A DNA stretch of 64,000 nucleotides. It comes from Caldicellulosiruptor diazotrophicus. Its GTDB lineage: Bacteria > Bacillota > Thermoanaerobacteria > Caldicellulosiruptorales > Caldicellulosiruptoraceae. A program made the position numbers and the translations under genes. The number at the start of each line of letters is the position of its first letter. Position 1 is the first letter of the stretch. Location of the stretch: assembly GCF_017347585.1 (NCBI RefSeq), contig NZ_AP024480.1, forward strand, positions 1,696,001-1,760,000, written 5' to 3'. Below the pieces are notes generated by a model. The model saw nothing but the letters and a program-made list of their open reading frames with translations, made no database searches and was not told where the DNA came from. Below, in pieces: positions 1-7,870 of the stretch.

Positions 1-384
1 GCTTTTTCTTATTTCCACATTATCAGTTGCATCAAATATATAATTTGCTTCCATCAAAAATATATCAAGGTTTTCTAAATAAGCCTTTTCCTTTATTGGC
101 TCAAAATAAACTGCAGGATTTATCTCTTTTACTCTTTTCTCTGCTTCAAATACTTTATACTTTCCAAGGTTGTTTACATTTGAAATTATCTGCCTATTCA
201 AATTTGTTTCATCAAAAGAGTCCATGTCAACTGCTATAATTTTTTTCACTCCAAGCCGCGCAAGCCCTTCTATTAAAAAACCACCTATTCCGCCCACCCC
301 AACAACTGCAACTGTTGTTGAAAGAATCTTTCTTTGTCCTTCTTCTGTTATAGCATTCAAGTTTTTTAAATACCTTTTTTGCAT
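1..384 (-). CDS. ThiF/MoeB/HesA-family sulfur-carrier adenylyltransferase (3' end beyond window)
   Basis: The first 128 residues of an E1-like activating enzyme are visible; the C-terminal part lies outside the window. The start is an ATG at 384, eight bases after the stop of the MoaD-like gene. After a short helical N-terminus comes the Rossmann nucleotide-binding motif VVGVGGIGG (about residues 31-39), then the acidic strand end AVDMD, the NLNRQ segment that contacts ATP in this family, and DATDN near residue 121. Family members adenylate the C-terminal glycine of ThiS, MoaD or similar carriers so that it can receive sulfur. Because the gene follows a MoaD-like gene and an AOR gene, I infer a role in pyranopterin (tungsten or molybdenum cofactor) sulfur transfer. 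A thiamine role (ThiF) cannot be excluded without the missing half. Confidence 0.85.
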   Translation of the reverse strand, partial: MQKRYLKNLNAITEEGQRKILSTTVAVVGVGGIGGFLIEGLARLGVKKIIAVDMDSFDETNLNRQIISNVNNLGKYKVFEAEKRVKEINPAVYFEPIKEKAYLENLDIFLMEANYIFDATDNVEIRKS

Positions 385-391
385 ACTCAAA

Positions 392-622
392 TTAGCCTCC
401 AGTTGCATATGGAGTTATATACACACTATCATTTTCTGACAACACATAATCAAAGTCAACTCTTTTTTGATTGACAATCACAAATCCTACTTTGTCTTTT
501 GGAATGTTTAAGTTTTTAAGAAGCTCTTCCACGTTTGTGTTCGGTCCAATTTCAACCTCCATTTTCCCTACTTCACTTCCATATCTCCTAAAAAAATCAT
601 TTACCTCTACTCCAATTTTCAT
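392..622 (-). CDS. MoaD/ThiS-like ubiquitin-fold sulfur carrier
   Basis: A 76-residue protein ending in the diagnostic Gly-Gly (ATGG-COOH), the site of adenylation and thiocarboxylation in MoaD and ThiS. The start MKIGVEVNDF fits the beta-grasp fold; an in-frame GTG/ATG further upstream exists, but the ATG at 622 has AAAGGAAT just before it and gives the usual family length of about 75-80. The gene overlaps the end of the AOR gene by 26 bases and is followed by its probable activating enzyme, so translation is probably coupled. The known family role is sulfur donation to the dithiolene of the pyranopterin. Assignment to that cofactor rather than to thiamine is inferred from the AOR neighbour. 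Confidence 0.85.
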   Translation of the reverse strand: MKIGVEVNDFFRRYGSEVGKMEVEIGPNTNVEELLKNLNIPKDKVGFVIVNQKRVDFDYVLSENDSVYITPYATGG

Positions 623-2357
623 ATTCCTTTTCCACCCTCTCAATATACATCTTCAAAAGTCTGTTTAGTCTCTCTTCGTCCATCTTGCCCCACAAAGTTG
701 GCGTTTCAAAAATTCTCTTTGGGAATTTGTAGTTTTCAAGCGAATATCCCAGTTCCTTTTTGATTTTAAGTTTTGTAAAGAAGACGTCATTGGCAAGTCT
801 TATCAAATCTTGGTCAGTCCAATTAATACCAATCGAATTTAAGGCTTTTAAGATTGTAGGTCTGTCATATACTTTTCTTGCAAACAAGCATATGCAAAGG
901 GAGGTCAAGATTGCTCTTTCCTTTTCCTCATTTATTACATAATCTATTATTTCCTCATCTTTGATTTCTTTTGCACTCTGGTCATAAGAGTAACCTGCAT
1001 TATCCAAATGAGAATGCCTTGCCCCAACTGTTTGACCAAGCGCAAATGCATAGCCTGTATGATATCCTGCCATTTCATTTCCACCATACAAAAGAGCAAA
1101 TTCTTCTCCTCCGTATTTTTTCACAGCCTCTTTCAAACCGTTGCCTATTGTGTAATAAAACTCGTTTACTCTATCTGCGATATTATCAATTGCTTTAATA
1201 TACTCCATGGTGTTGCCAAACTCAAGGTCCGCAAGGGTATCTTCCCTTGATATAAGCCCTTTTTTGAGCGCTTCTGTTGCCCATGCCAGTACAACACCAG
1301 TTGAAATGGCATCAAGTCCTACAAGCTCAACTTCTTCTATAATCTGCAAAACTTCATCTGTTGTCTTTACTCCCAATAGGCTTCCAAGTGCATATATAAG
1401 TTCATGGTCATATGAAACAGAAATAGATTCATACTCATATCCCTTGTCAAACTCGCGTCTGAACTGTCCTATATGGATACATCCAATAGGACAACCAACA
1501 CACGAAACTTTTCTGACAAGGTTTTTCTCAGCAAATGTCTCACCTGAGATATCATCTGCATGTTCAAACGTAGATTGAAGTAAATTTTTTGTTGGAAGAG
1601 AACTTATGCTATTTAGAACTTTGATGTTCATAGGCGTCCCAAGCTCGTGGTATTTAGCCATTGCATCTGTCTGTGTAACTTTTTTGTATATTTCTTGATA
1701 GGTCTTAAAATACTCTTTAAGATTAGCAATTGGTAAGTTTTCTTCTCCCATTATCATTATTGCTTTCAAATTCTTACTTCCAAGGACTGCACCAATTCCA
1801 AGTCTTCCAAAATGTCTGTAAGTATCAACATTGACACAAGAGTATGTTACAAGGTTTTCTCCTGCCCTGCCAATTCTGATTATACTTCTTTTCCCTGGAC
1901 CTGGCTCTCTTTCTCTTATCACTCTTCCTGTTTCTTCTATGTCAAGTCCCCACATAGCTCTTGCATCTTTAAATTCAATATTTTTATCTGTAATGACAAG
2001 GTATGTTGGCTTCTTAGCCCTTCCTGTTATGACTATGGCATCATATCCTGCATTTCTTATAGCCATTGCAAGTCTTCCACCTGCGTGACTCTCACCATAC
2101 TCACCTGTGTGAGGTGAAATAAAAGTTGCTACAGCTTTTGTTACCACAGGAAATATGGTTGAAAGAGGTCCGATTGAAATGATTAACGGCTGGCTTTCAT
2201 GCAATGGGTCAACACCTTTTTTCATATTTTCCTCTAAAAGTTTTACTGCAATACCTGCCCCACCAAGGTATTTGTAAAGGTCCTTCCTTTCTTGAATGTC
2301 TGCCTTTTTGTTTGTAAGGTCTATATAAAGCACTCTTATAAACTCTGTCCCTATCAT
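597..2357 (-). CDS. Aldehyde:ferredoxin oxidoreductase family, tungstopterin enzyme
   Basis: A 586-residue member of the AOR family. The N-terminal domain shows the family features VLYIDLTNKK, YLGGAG, the segment around TGEYGESHAGGRLA (residues 84-97) and RIGRAGENLV (161-170) that build the bis-pyranopterin site. The [4Fe-4S] ligands are Cys286, Cys289 and Cys293 (C-VG-C-PIG-C) with a late cysteine at 488 or 490 (SLCIC). Length agrees with the family (about 600). The ATG at 2357 follows GAGGTGAG by about nine bases and sits two bases after the stop of the ferredoxin-like gene. Enzymes of this family oxidise aldehydes to acids and reduce ferredoxin. Caldicellulosiruptor is known to carry tungsten AOR-type enzymes with a small Fe-S subunit (named XOR and GOR), and this gene pair has that arrangement; the substrate cannot be told from sequence alone. 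Confidence 0.93.
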   Translation of the reverse strand: MIGTEFIRVLYIDLTNKKADIQERKDLYKYLGGAGIAVKLLEENMKKGVDPLHESQPLIISIGPLSTIFPVVTKAVATFISPHTGEYGESHAGGRLAMAIRNAGYDAIVITGRAKKPTYLVITDKNIEFKDARAMWGLDIEETGRVIREREPGPGKRSIIRIGRAGENLVTYSCVNVDTYRHFGRLGIGAVLGSKNLKAIMIMGEENLPIANLKEYFKTYQEIYKKVTQTDAMAKYHELGTPMNIKVLNSISSLPTKNLLQSTFEHADDISGETFAEKNLVRKVSCVGCPIGCIHIGQFRREFDKGYEYESISVSYDHELIYALGSLLGVKTTDEVLQIIEEVELVGLDAISTGVVLAWATEALKKGLISREDTLADLEFGNTMEYIKAIDNIADRVNEFYYTIGNGLKEAVKKYGGEEFALLYGGNEMAGYHTGYAFALGQTVGARHSHLDNAGYSYDQSAKEIKDEEIIDYVINEEKERAILTSLCICLFARKVYDRPTILKALNSIGINWTDQDLIRLANDVFFTKLKIKKELGYSLENYKFPKRIFETPTLWGKMDEERLNRLLKMYIERVEKEYENWSRGK

Positions 2358-2358
2358 C

Positions 2359-2769
2359 TTATTCGCTCACCTCTTCCATAGAAAGACAATTGTGTGGACA
2401 CATCCTCACACATGCCCCACAGTGTTTACAAACAATCGGGATTTTTCTGTCATAGTCCATGTGAATTGCCCCAACTATGCACGCGCTAACACATTTTTCA
2501 CATGCAATGCATTTTTCTTCAATTAGCTTAACACCGCCACCGGGCCTTTTTACAAGTGCATTTGTGGGACAAGCCTCTGCACACGCTGGTTCCTTGCACG
2601 CAACACAAATTGTTGCCGCAAACTTGCTCTGAAGTCCCCCTCTTGTCTTCACCTTTATAGAACTTTTTGCAAGGTTGTGGTTGTTATGGTTTACTGCTGC
2701 GCATGTAAGCATACATGTAAAGCATCCAAGACACTTGTTCATGTTGTCAGCTCGAAGAACCTTTGGCAA
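2359..2769 (-). CDS. Four-cluster ferredoxin-like electron-transfer subunit of the AOR enzyme
   Basis: A small polyferredoxin of about 136 residues with four cysteine groups: CLGCFTC...C, CVACKEPACAEAC, CIACEKC...C and CKHCGAC...C. The count is enough for four [4Fe-4S] clusters arranged as in the HycB/NrfC/DmsB-like subunits. The start is uncertain. An ATG at 2793 is in frame, but a TTG at 2769 lies six bases after a strong AGGTGGTG ribosome site and leads straight into PKVLRADNMNKCLGC, so I prefer the TTG. Its stop is two bases before the AOR start, so the two are co-translated. I infer that it relays electrons between the tungsten subunit and a soluble ferredoxin. A promoter with TATAAT is present upstream. 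Confidence 0.9.
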   Translation of the reverse strand: MPKVLRADNMNKCLGCFTCMLTCAAVNHNNHNLAKSSIKVKTRGGLQSKFAATICVACKEPACAEACPTNALVKRPGGGVKLIEEKCIACEKCVSACIVGAIHMDYDRKIPIVCKHCGACVRMCPHNCLSMEEVSE

Positions 2770-2905
2770 CCAAATCACCACCTGTAAAATCATATTTAAA
2801 ACTTTCCAAAATTATTATCCTACAAAATACTATTTAAATTAATACCCAAAATATAAGATTTTTAATCATCCAAAGCCCAAATTTCGTTTAAAATTTAACA
2901 ATCTT

Positions 2906-2934
2906 ATTATATCACCAAAAATGAAAGTTTACAA
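2906..2934 (-). promoter_or_regulatory. Sigma-A-type promoter of the AOR operon
   Basis: On the minus strand TTGTAA (2929-2934) is followed after exactly 17 bases by TATAAT (2906-2911). It drives the ferredoxin-like, AOR, MoaD-like and ThiF-like genes and leaves a leader of about 110-130 bases, in which I see no strong structure. Confidence 0.65.
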
Positions 2935-3030
2935 GAGGCCACTTGCAATTTATTATTTGTGTTTTTGGAGAGGATATTATATAATTTTGACCAAGTTATA
3001 TTTTATATTATTGAGAGGTGCTCAAGAAAT

Positions 3031-3780
3031 ATGAAACTGGGAAGATTTTTTTATGCAAACAAAACATTTTTCGGGTTTATTGATGGCAGCTCAGTGAAGG
3101 TTTTAAAAAGTCTTGACCCACTTAAAATAAGCAAAGAATCTTTTACTTTAGATGAGTTAAAGATTTTGCCTCCTGTCAAGCCTTCAAAGATTGTATGTGT
3201 GGGACTTAACTACAAAGATCATGCAAAAGAACTCGGACTTGAACTTCCAAAAAATCCAGTGCTTTTCCTAAAACCTCCGACATGTGTGATCGGTCACAAC
3301 GACAGTATAATTTATCCGCAGCACATGAGTAGCCATGTGGATTATGAAGGAGAACTTGCAGTGGTCATAAAAAAAGAGTGTCGCAATGTAAAACCTCAAG
3401 AGGCAAATGAGTACATACTTGGTTATACATGTGCAAATGATGTAACTGCAAGGGATTTACAACCCAAAAACGGTCAGTGGACTGTAGCAAAATCTTTTGA
3501 TACTTTTTTGCCACTTGGTCCTATTATAACTGACGAAATCGACCCGAACAACAGCCCAATCAAAACTTATATTAATGGTACAATTGTTCAAAATTCAAAT
3601 ACAAGCAATTTTATCTTTACTGTGCAGGAACTTGTAAGTTATATAAGCTCTATTATGACTTTAAAACCTTTTGATGTGATAATAACAGGAACACCCTCTG
3701 GCATTGGAAGTATAAAAAAGGGAGATGTGGTTGAAGTTGAAATTGATGGGATTGGAAAACTCACAAATTATGTAAAATAA
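3031..3780 (+). CDS. Fumarylacetoacetate hydrolase (FAH) family protein
   Basis: A 249-residue enzyme of the FAH superfamily. It has a short N-terminal domain and then the catalytic fold from KPSKIVCVGLNYKDHAKELG. Metal ligands are visible as E-x-E in VDYEGELAVV, followed by the family signature GYTCANDVTARDLQ and a C-terminal TGTPSGIG. The ATG at 3031 was chosen because GAGGTG lies about ten bases upstream and MKLGRFF begins the domain; an earlier ATG at 2959 gives an unconserved extension. Family members include acylpyruvases, oxaloacetate tautomerase/decarboxylase and hydroxyhepta-dienedioate isomerases; the substrate here is unknown. It is one of only two plus-strand genes in the window and stands alone, ending at a bidirectional terminator. 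Confidence 0.9.
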   Translation: MKLGRFFYANKTFFGFIDGSSVKVLKSLDPLKISKESFTLDELKILPPVKPSKIVCVGLNYKDHAKELGLELPKNPVLFLKPPTCVIGHNDSIIYPQHMSSHVDYEGELAVVIKKECRNVKPQEANEYILGYTCANDVTARDLQPKNGQWTVAKSFDTFLPLGPIITDEIDPNNSPIKTYINGTIVQNSNTSNFIFTVQELVSYISSIMTLKPFDVIITGTPSGIGSIKKGDVVEVEIDGIGKLTNYVK

Positions 3781-3810
3781 AGGCTGGCAGTTTAAATTGT
3801 GCCAGCCTTT
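3779..3810. terminator. Bidirectional intrinsic terminator
   Basis: Perfect 11-base arms AAAGGCTGGCA and TGCCAGCCTTT around a 10-base loop, lying between the convergent FAH gene (stop at 3778-3780) and the minus-strand gene ending at 3821. T-rich runs follow the stem on both strands. Confidence 0.85.
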
Positions 3811-3820
3811 CAAGGCTTTT

Positions 3821-4183
3821 TTATACAGCATTATGAACAAAAGCAACTATCTTTCTGCATGGAATGTCAACTATTGAACCAAGTCCGCAAAATCTTCTGT
3901 GTGGTGGACAGCATCTTACTCTTCGATGATGTTCACCAAACTCTTCTCTTGAGTCATAGCCTCTGTACCAGAATGGATCATCTGGTGGTGTTCCTATTGT
4001 AACAATGAGTCTTACAAATCTTGGTGTAACCAATGCTAAAACTCCTGTAAATCCCTGACCACTTTCTCCTCCGCTCTCTGTAAAAACTGTAACAGTTTCA
4101 CCCAGGTATCTTTTCATGTGTTCACAAATGTCATGGTAATGATGCTCATGACCTTCATACCTCAAATCCAATTCTTCTGACAT
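3821..4183 (-). CDS. Uncharacterised 120-residue histidine/cysteine-containing protein, possibly LSm/spore-coat-like
   Basis: I do not recognise a named family. The N-terminus is rich in His, Glu and Tyr (ELDLRYEGHEHHYHDICEHMKRYLG). It is followed by a beta-rich segment (GETVTVFTESGGESGQGFTGVLALV and RFVRLIVTIGTPP) that reads like a small SH3/LSm-type barrel. Then comes a basic region with a Cys-Cys pair (RRVRCCPPHRRFC) and a hydrophobic end GSIVDIPCRKIVAFVHNAV. Similar small proteins occur in spore-forming Clostridia, so a coat or other sporulation-linked role is possible but unproven. The ATG at 4183 has GGGAGGTAGG upstream, and the first bases of that site lie in the arm of a perfect 20-base hairpin. 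The gene ends at a bidirectional terminator. Confidence 0.75.
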   Translation of the reverse strand: MSEELDLRYEGHEHHYHDICEHMKRYLGETVTVFTESGGESGQGFTGVLALVTPRFVRLIVTIGTPPDDPFWYRGYDSREEFGEHHRRVRCCPPHRRFCGLGSIVDIPCRKIVAFVHNAV

Positions 4184-4195
4184 ACATTCCTACCT

Positions 4196-4245
4196 CCCAT
4201 AATTCATATTATGTTTTCTTTCATTAACATAATATGAATTATGGG
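4196..4245 (-). promoter_or_regulatory. Perfect 20-bp inverted repeat overlapping the ribosome binding site
   Basis: Arms 4196-4215 and 4226-4245 are exact inverse complements of 20 bases with a 10-base loop. On the minus strand the distal arm ends in GGG, which is also the beginning of the GGGAGG ribosome site of the gene starting at 4183. No T-run follows, so it is not a usual terminator. It could be a translational on/off or RNA-stability element, or an operator in DNA form. Confidence 0.7.
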
Positions 4246-4269
4246 TAAACTATGTTACATATAATTTTT

Positions 4270-4842
4270 TTAACTCCCAAAATCCTCAATTATCTTAATT
4301 GCATCTTCAAACGAGTTAACCACAATTCCTTTTTTTAAATCATTGACCTCTTGTTCTGGTAAGCTTTCAATGCTAATTGGAGTAATGAGCTTCAGAGTAT
4401 CACCGTCTACCGGTTGTGAATAAAATATAGCTACCCTTCCGTCTTTTATAGAAATTATAAAATGATTTGGGCAAAAACCGTCAAATACACGGCTTATTAC
4501 CACATACTTAGAGCTGAACGCATCTATTTCCCATCCGGCAAACATATTTTTAAAGTCCTGCTTTGACATCCCTACATACTCTTTTGGTACTAATTTCTTC
4601 TCTTCGATGACATGTCCACATCCTTTAAAATATTTTCTTACAACAAACAAAGTATTATCAGCTATCCTGGCTTCTTTATCTTTGTTTATAAAGGCAATCT
4701 GTGTAACATTCTTACCTTTTATGTCCTTTTCAGATTTTACTTTTCCTCTTTCTAATGTTATAGTAAACCCCACTGCAAATGACACTATAAACAAGAAAAT
4801 AATAATAGCAGTGAGCGTGGCAGTTTTAAAATACAGTCTCAT
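4270..4842 (-). CDS. BofC C-terminal-domain protein, membrane-anchored
   Basis: A 190-residue protein with an N-terminal hydrophobic anchor (about residues 8-30) and an extracytoplasmic domain. The segment KEYVGMSKQDFKNMFAGWEIDAFSS, then VVISRVFDGFCPNHFIISIKDGRVAIFY, matches the BofC C-terminal domain pattern (aromatic-rich, CPNH, G-x-VA-x-FY). In Bacillus, BofC restrains the SpoIVB signalling protease in the forespore intermembrane space. Similar domains occur widely in Clostridia, and the short form without the Bacillus N-terminal domain is common, so a sporulation role is inferred only. It is followed on the same strand by the unassigned gene at 3821-4183 and preceded by yebC, 74 bases away. 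Confidence 0.75.
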   Translation of the reverse strand: MRLYFKTATLTAIIIFLFIVSFAVGFTITLERGKVKSEKDIKGKNVTQIAFINKDKEARIADNTLFVVRKYFKGCGHVIEEKKLVPKEYVGMSKQDFKNMFAGWEIDAFSSKYVVISRVFDGFCPNHFIISIKDGRVAIFYSQPVDGDTLKLITPISIESLPEQEVNDLKKGIVVNSFEDAIKIIEDFGS

Positions 4843-4916
4843 CTTCTTCTGCCCCCATGAGTACTCAAACTTTTTTTACTATTATTCCCTGCCAAACCCA
4901 CTGCTATACATAAAAA

Positions 4917-5648
4917 TTACTCTTCATCTTCTTCCCAGTTATGATATACCTCTTTTACATCATCGTTGTCTTCAAGCATGTCAATAAGTTTTCTCATCTT
5001 CTGGGCATCCTCATTTGAAAGTTTTACAGTTGTCTGGGGAATCATCTCTATTTGCGCTCTTATAAATGTAAAACCTTCTTTTTCCAGACCTTCCCTGACC
5101 TTCGAAAAATCTTCAGGTGATGTAATTATCTCATATATATCCTCTCCTGAGGAAAAATCCTCAGCACCATACTCTAACGCCTTTTCCATCACAAAATCCT
5201 CATCTGGAAAGCTTTCTTTTTCAATAACTATGACACCTTTTCTGCTGAACATCCATGAAACGCAACCTGTTTGACCAAGATTACCACCGTTTTTGTCAAA
5301 AATGTGTCTAAGCTCTCCGGCCGTCCTGTTTCTGTTGTTTGTCATTGCCTCAACAATAACTGCAACCCCGCCAGGACCATAACCCTCGTACGTAATATCT
5401 TCGTACCCTGTTGTATCAATCTCACCAGCTGCTCTCTTTATAAACCCCATTATTTTATCCATGGGCATGTTGCTTGCCTTAGCCTTTGCAATAACATCCC
5501 TGAGTTTTGGATTTGTTTCAGGGTCAGGTCCGTACATCTTTGCCACAACCATAAGTTCTCTACCAAGTTTTGTAAAAAGTCTTCCTTTCTGTGCATCTGT
5601 TTTTTCTTTTTTATGCCTTATATTTGCCCATTTTGAATGTCCAGACAT
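4917..5648 (-). CDS. YebC/PmpR-family regulatory/translation factor
   Basis: A 243-residue, full-length YebC family protein beginning MSGHSKWANIRHKKEKTDAQKG, the invariant family N-terminus. GYGPGGVA (about residue 90), RTAGELRHIFDKNGGNLG and the acidic C-terminus (NWEEDEE) are also typical. Members were first described as transcription regulators (PmpR); the YeeI/YebC_II branch is reported to relieve ribosome stalling. It is cytoplasmic. It has its own consensus promoter at 5694-5723. Confidence 0.95.
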   Translation of the reverse strand: MSGHSKWANIRHKKEKTDAQKGRLFTKLGRELMVVAKMYGPDPETNPKLRDVIAKAKASNMPMDKIMGFIKRAAGEIDTTGYEDITYEGYGPGGVAVIVEAMTNNRNRTAGELRHIFDKNGGNLGQTGCVSWMFSRKGVIVIEKESFPDEDFVMEKALEYGAEDFSSGEDIYEIITSPEDFSKVREGLEKEGFTFIRAQIEMIPQTTVKLSNEDAQKMRKLIDMLEDNDDVKEVYHNWEEDEE

Positions 5649-5693
5649 AACTTTTCCCCCTACCTTTTAAGCTGCTATTTTGCTCAATATGGA

Positions 5694-5723
5694 ATTATAA
5701 ATTAGATTTAGAGCTAATGTCAA
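5694..5723 (-). promoter_or_regulatory. Sigma-A promoter of yebC
   Basis: TTGACA (5718-5723) and TATAAT (5694-5699) on the minus strand, separated by 18 bases, about 40 bases before the yebC start. Both hexamers are perfect consensus. Confidence 0.75.
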
Positions 5724-5749
5724 ATAAAATTGATACATAAGATTTAATA

Positions 5750-7270
5750 ATGAACAAAATATTAATTCGTTATGAAAGAAAAATGAATAAGAAGATTCTA
5801 AACCAAATTGTAATACTTACACTTTGTAATGTTTTAACATACAGTCTTTTTTTCTTTTATAGAGTGTTCATATCACGCAGGATTGGTTCTGTTGGTATGG
5901 GACTTTATACATTTGGAATGACACTTTATTACTTGTTTTACAGCATATCAAGCGGTGGGATTTTGACAGCAATTTCAAAATATATTGCTGAAAATTGCTA
6001 TACAGTCGGGCTAAAAGAAAAAGTTGTCTTTGTGTTAAGTAAGATACTTTTTTTGTGGAGTATCATGATTGCTATACTATTTTGGATATTAAATCCATTT
6101 TTTTGCGACTTTGTGTTTACAACGCCACAACTTAAACATTTGGTATACCCTCTTATTGCATGTGTCGTGGTTGTCACTCAGTCAGCCATTTTAAAAGGCT
6201 TTTTTTACGGAATTCAAAACCCTACTCCACCTGCCTTAGCAGAGGTTTTTGAAAATATCGTCAGACTTTCTATTACATGTCCTATTTTTTTAACAGTATC
6301 AACATCATCTTCGCTTGACACAAAACTTCTTCTATCTTTCTTAGGAATTCTTATTGGAGAAATTTCAAGCCTGAGTTTTCTTTGGATATCATATAAATTT
6401 AAATACAAAAATCCACAGATTTTAATTAATTTATCTGACATCGCCGAAATTTCTTCAAATGTATTCAAAGTATCCATTCCTCTTGCTACAGCCAGTGTAG
6501 TTGGAATGATTTTTCAATCGTTTGAAAACATGATAATTCCTAAAACGTTTGAAATCATTGGCAATACAAAAAGCCAAGCAATTTCTATTTATGGAATAAT
6601 TAATGGAATGAGCTTCCCAGCGGCAACTCTACCTCTTGTGATAATAAATTCTTTATCTATAATAATAGTTCCTACCATCTCTGAAACAAAGATTAATACA
6701 AAAGCACTAAACTCTCGAATAAATTCTTTTCTCTTGCTTACCATTGCTATTTCATTACCAGTAACATGTATATTTTTGCTTTTTCCCACACAGATTTGCA
6801 ATTTACTATATAAAAACTCTCAAGCAGGAGTATATCTTAAACACATTGCACCTGCAATTGTATTTTATTATCTTTCTGTTGTACTTTCAAGTTTACTTAA
6901 CGCACTTGATAAAGCCAATTTTAATTTTATCTTAAATACAGTACTAACAGCAGCAAGATTGATAGCCTATATCCCAACAATATTACTTTTTAAAAGTGAA
7001 ATCTCTTATATTTGGATTTCAAATATATTCGCGCTTATTTCATGCATTATAATGATTGAAAAGATATCAAACCTTGAGTTTGAATTTATTATTGAAAAAC
7101 GAATAATCTTTCTCATATTTCAATTTGCAGTTGTATGCCTACTTATATTCACCATACTTATTTTCCTGAACATAACCTCAATGCAAGTTTTTATTATTCT
7201 ATTCCTATCGGGATACTCTTTACTTAGTTACTTTATCTTTTTATATCAAAAAAGGCGTAAGGAAAAATGA
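5750..7270 (+). CDS. SpoVB/MurJ-like polysaccharide flippase (MOP superfamily)
   Basis: A membrane protein of about 506 residues with 13-14 hydrophobic segments and the start of the polysaccharide-transport/SpoVB family (YRVFISRRIGSVGMGLYTF, SSGGILTAISKYIAE). Stage V sporulation protein B and related MVF-type proteins flip lipid-linked oligosaccharides for wall or cortex synthesis. The start could be the ATG at 5750 or the ATG at 5783 (MNKKILNQIVIL); neither has a strong ribosome site, so the N-terminus is uncertain by 11 residues. The gene is on the plus strand and its last 30 bases overlap the end of the convergent membrane-protein gene. Whether it serves sporulation or vegetative wall synthesis cannot be told. 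Confidence 0.85.
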   Translation: MNKILIRYERKMNKKILNQIVILTLCNVLTYSLFFFYRVFISRRIGSVGMGLYTFGMTLYYLFYSISSGGILTAISKYIAENCYTVGLKEKVVFVLSKILFLWSIMIAILFWILNPFFCDFVFTTPQLKHLVYPLIACVVVVTQSAILKGFFYGIQNPTPPALAEVFENIVRLSITCPIFLTVSTSSSLDTKLLLSFLGILIGEISSLSFLWISYKFKYKNPQILINLSDIAEISSNVFKVSIPLATASVVGMIFQSFENMIIPKTFEIIGNTKSQAISIYGIINGMSFPAATLPLVIINSLSIIIVPTISETKINTKALNSRINSFLLLTIAISLPVTCIFLLFPTQICNLLYKNSQAGVYLKHIAPAIVFYYLSVVLSSLLNALDKANFNFILNTVLTAARLIAYIPTILLFKSEISYIWISNIFALISCIIMIEKISNLEFEFIIEKRIIFLIFQFAVVCLLIFTILIFLNITSMQVFIILFLSGYSLLSYFIFLYQKRRKEK

Positions 7271-7852
7271 AGGAAAATATATATAAAACAAACCAAAAAA
7301 GAGTACAATTATACATACTATTACCAAAGCCTTCGGCTTTGGTATTCCAAAACCTTTTGAAAGTGCTTCATAAACAGATATTAAGAAAAACATCTCTGAG
7401 AGTTTAAAAACTGCATAACCAATTGGTAAAAACCATAAAACAATACCCATCAAAAATGTATATGACGGAAGAAGATACGATACTGTTAATGTGGTTATAA
7501 CTTGTGAAACATTAGCTCTTTTTGCTGTAGCAACGGAAGCTGCTAAAAAGACTATAGCTACCAGAATAAAAAGCTTAAAAACTTGGTTTGAAAAAAGTGT
7601 AATGATTAGCCTTGCCAGTCTTAAATTTTCTAAATCAGACTTTATTCTATCTGTGAAAAATACAAGACCTGCTTCCCCTGGCATTATTTCATATCCCTTT
7701 CTTATCTGAATATAAACATATATTGTAAAAAGTGTAATATATATCAAGAAAACTACTATTCCTGCTACAAAATTATTAAGAAGTGAAATGTTCTGCACAA
7801 AATAAAGAGGATTTATAAAAAGTTGTTTATATACATTGTCTTTCTTGTACAC
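7241..7852 (-). CDS. Yip1-like multi-pass membrane protein, function unknown
   Basis: About 203 residues with roughly five hydrophobic segments (near residues 25-50, 90-115, 125-155, 160-175 and 180-200). The opening PLYFVQNISLLNNF followed by membrane helices resembles Yip1-domain proteins, but the match is by eye only. No ATG start is available. A GTG at 7861 is too close to the AAAAGG site, while the next in-frame GTG at 7852 has better spacing. The gene begins right after the yigZ stop (7871) and is probably transcribed with it. Its 3' end overlaps the convergent spoVB-like gene by 30 bases. Confidence 0.7.
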   Translation of the reverse strand: MYKKDNVYKQLFINPLYFVQNISLLNNFVAGIVVFLIYITLFTIYVYIQIRKGYEIMPGEAGLVFFTDRIKSDLENLRLARLIITLFSNQVFKLFILVAIVFLAASVATAKRANVSQVITTLTVSYLLPSYTFLMGIVLWFLPIGYAVFKLSEMFFLISVYEALSKGFGIPKPKALVIVCIIVLFFGLFYIYFPSFFLTPFLI

Positions 7853-7870
7853 TTCACACACATCCTTTTC

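Noticed and set aside
2970-3020. Promoter for the FAH gene (TTGACC or TATAAT nearby)
   Set aside because: TATAAT is present but no suitable -35 at normal spacing; TTGACC has no -10 behind it.
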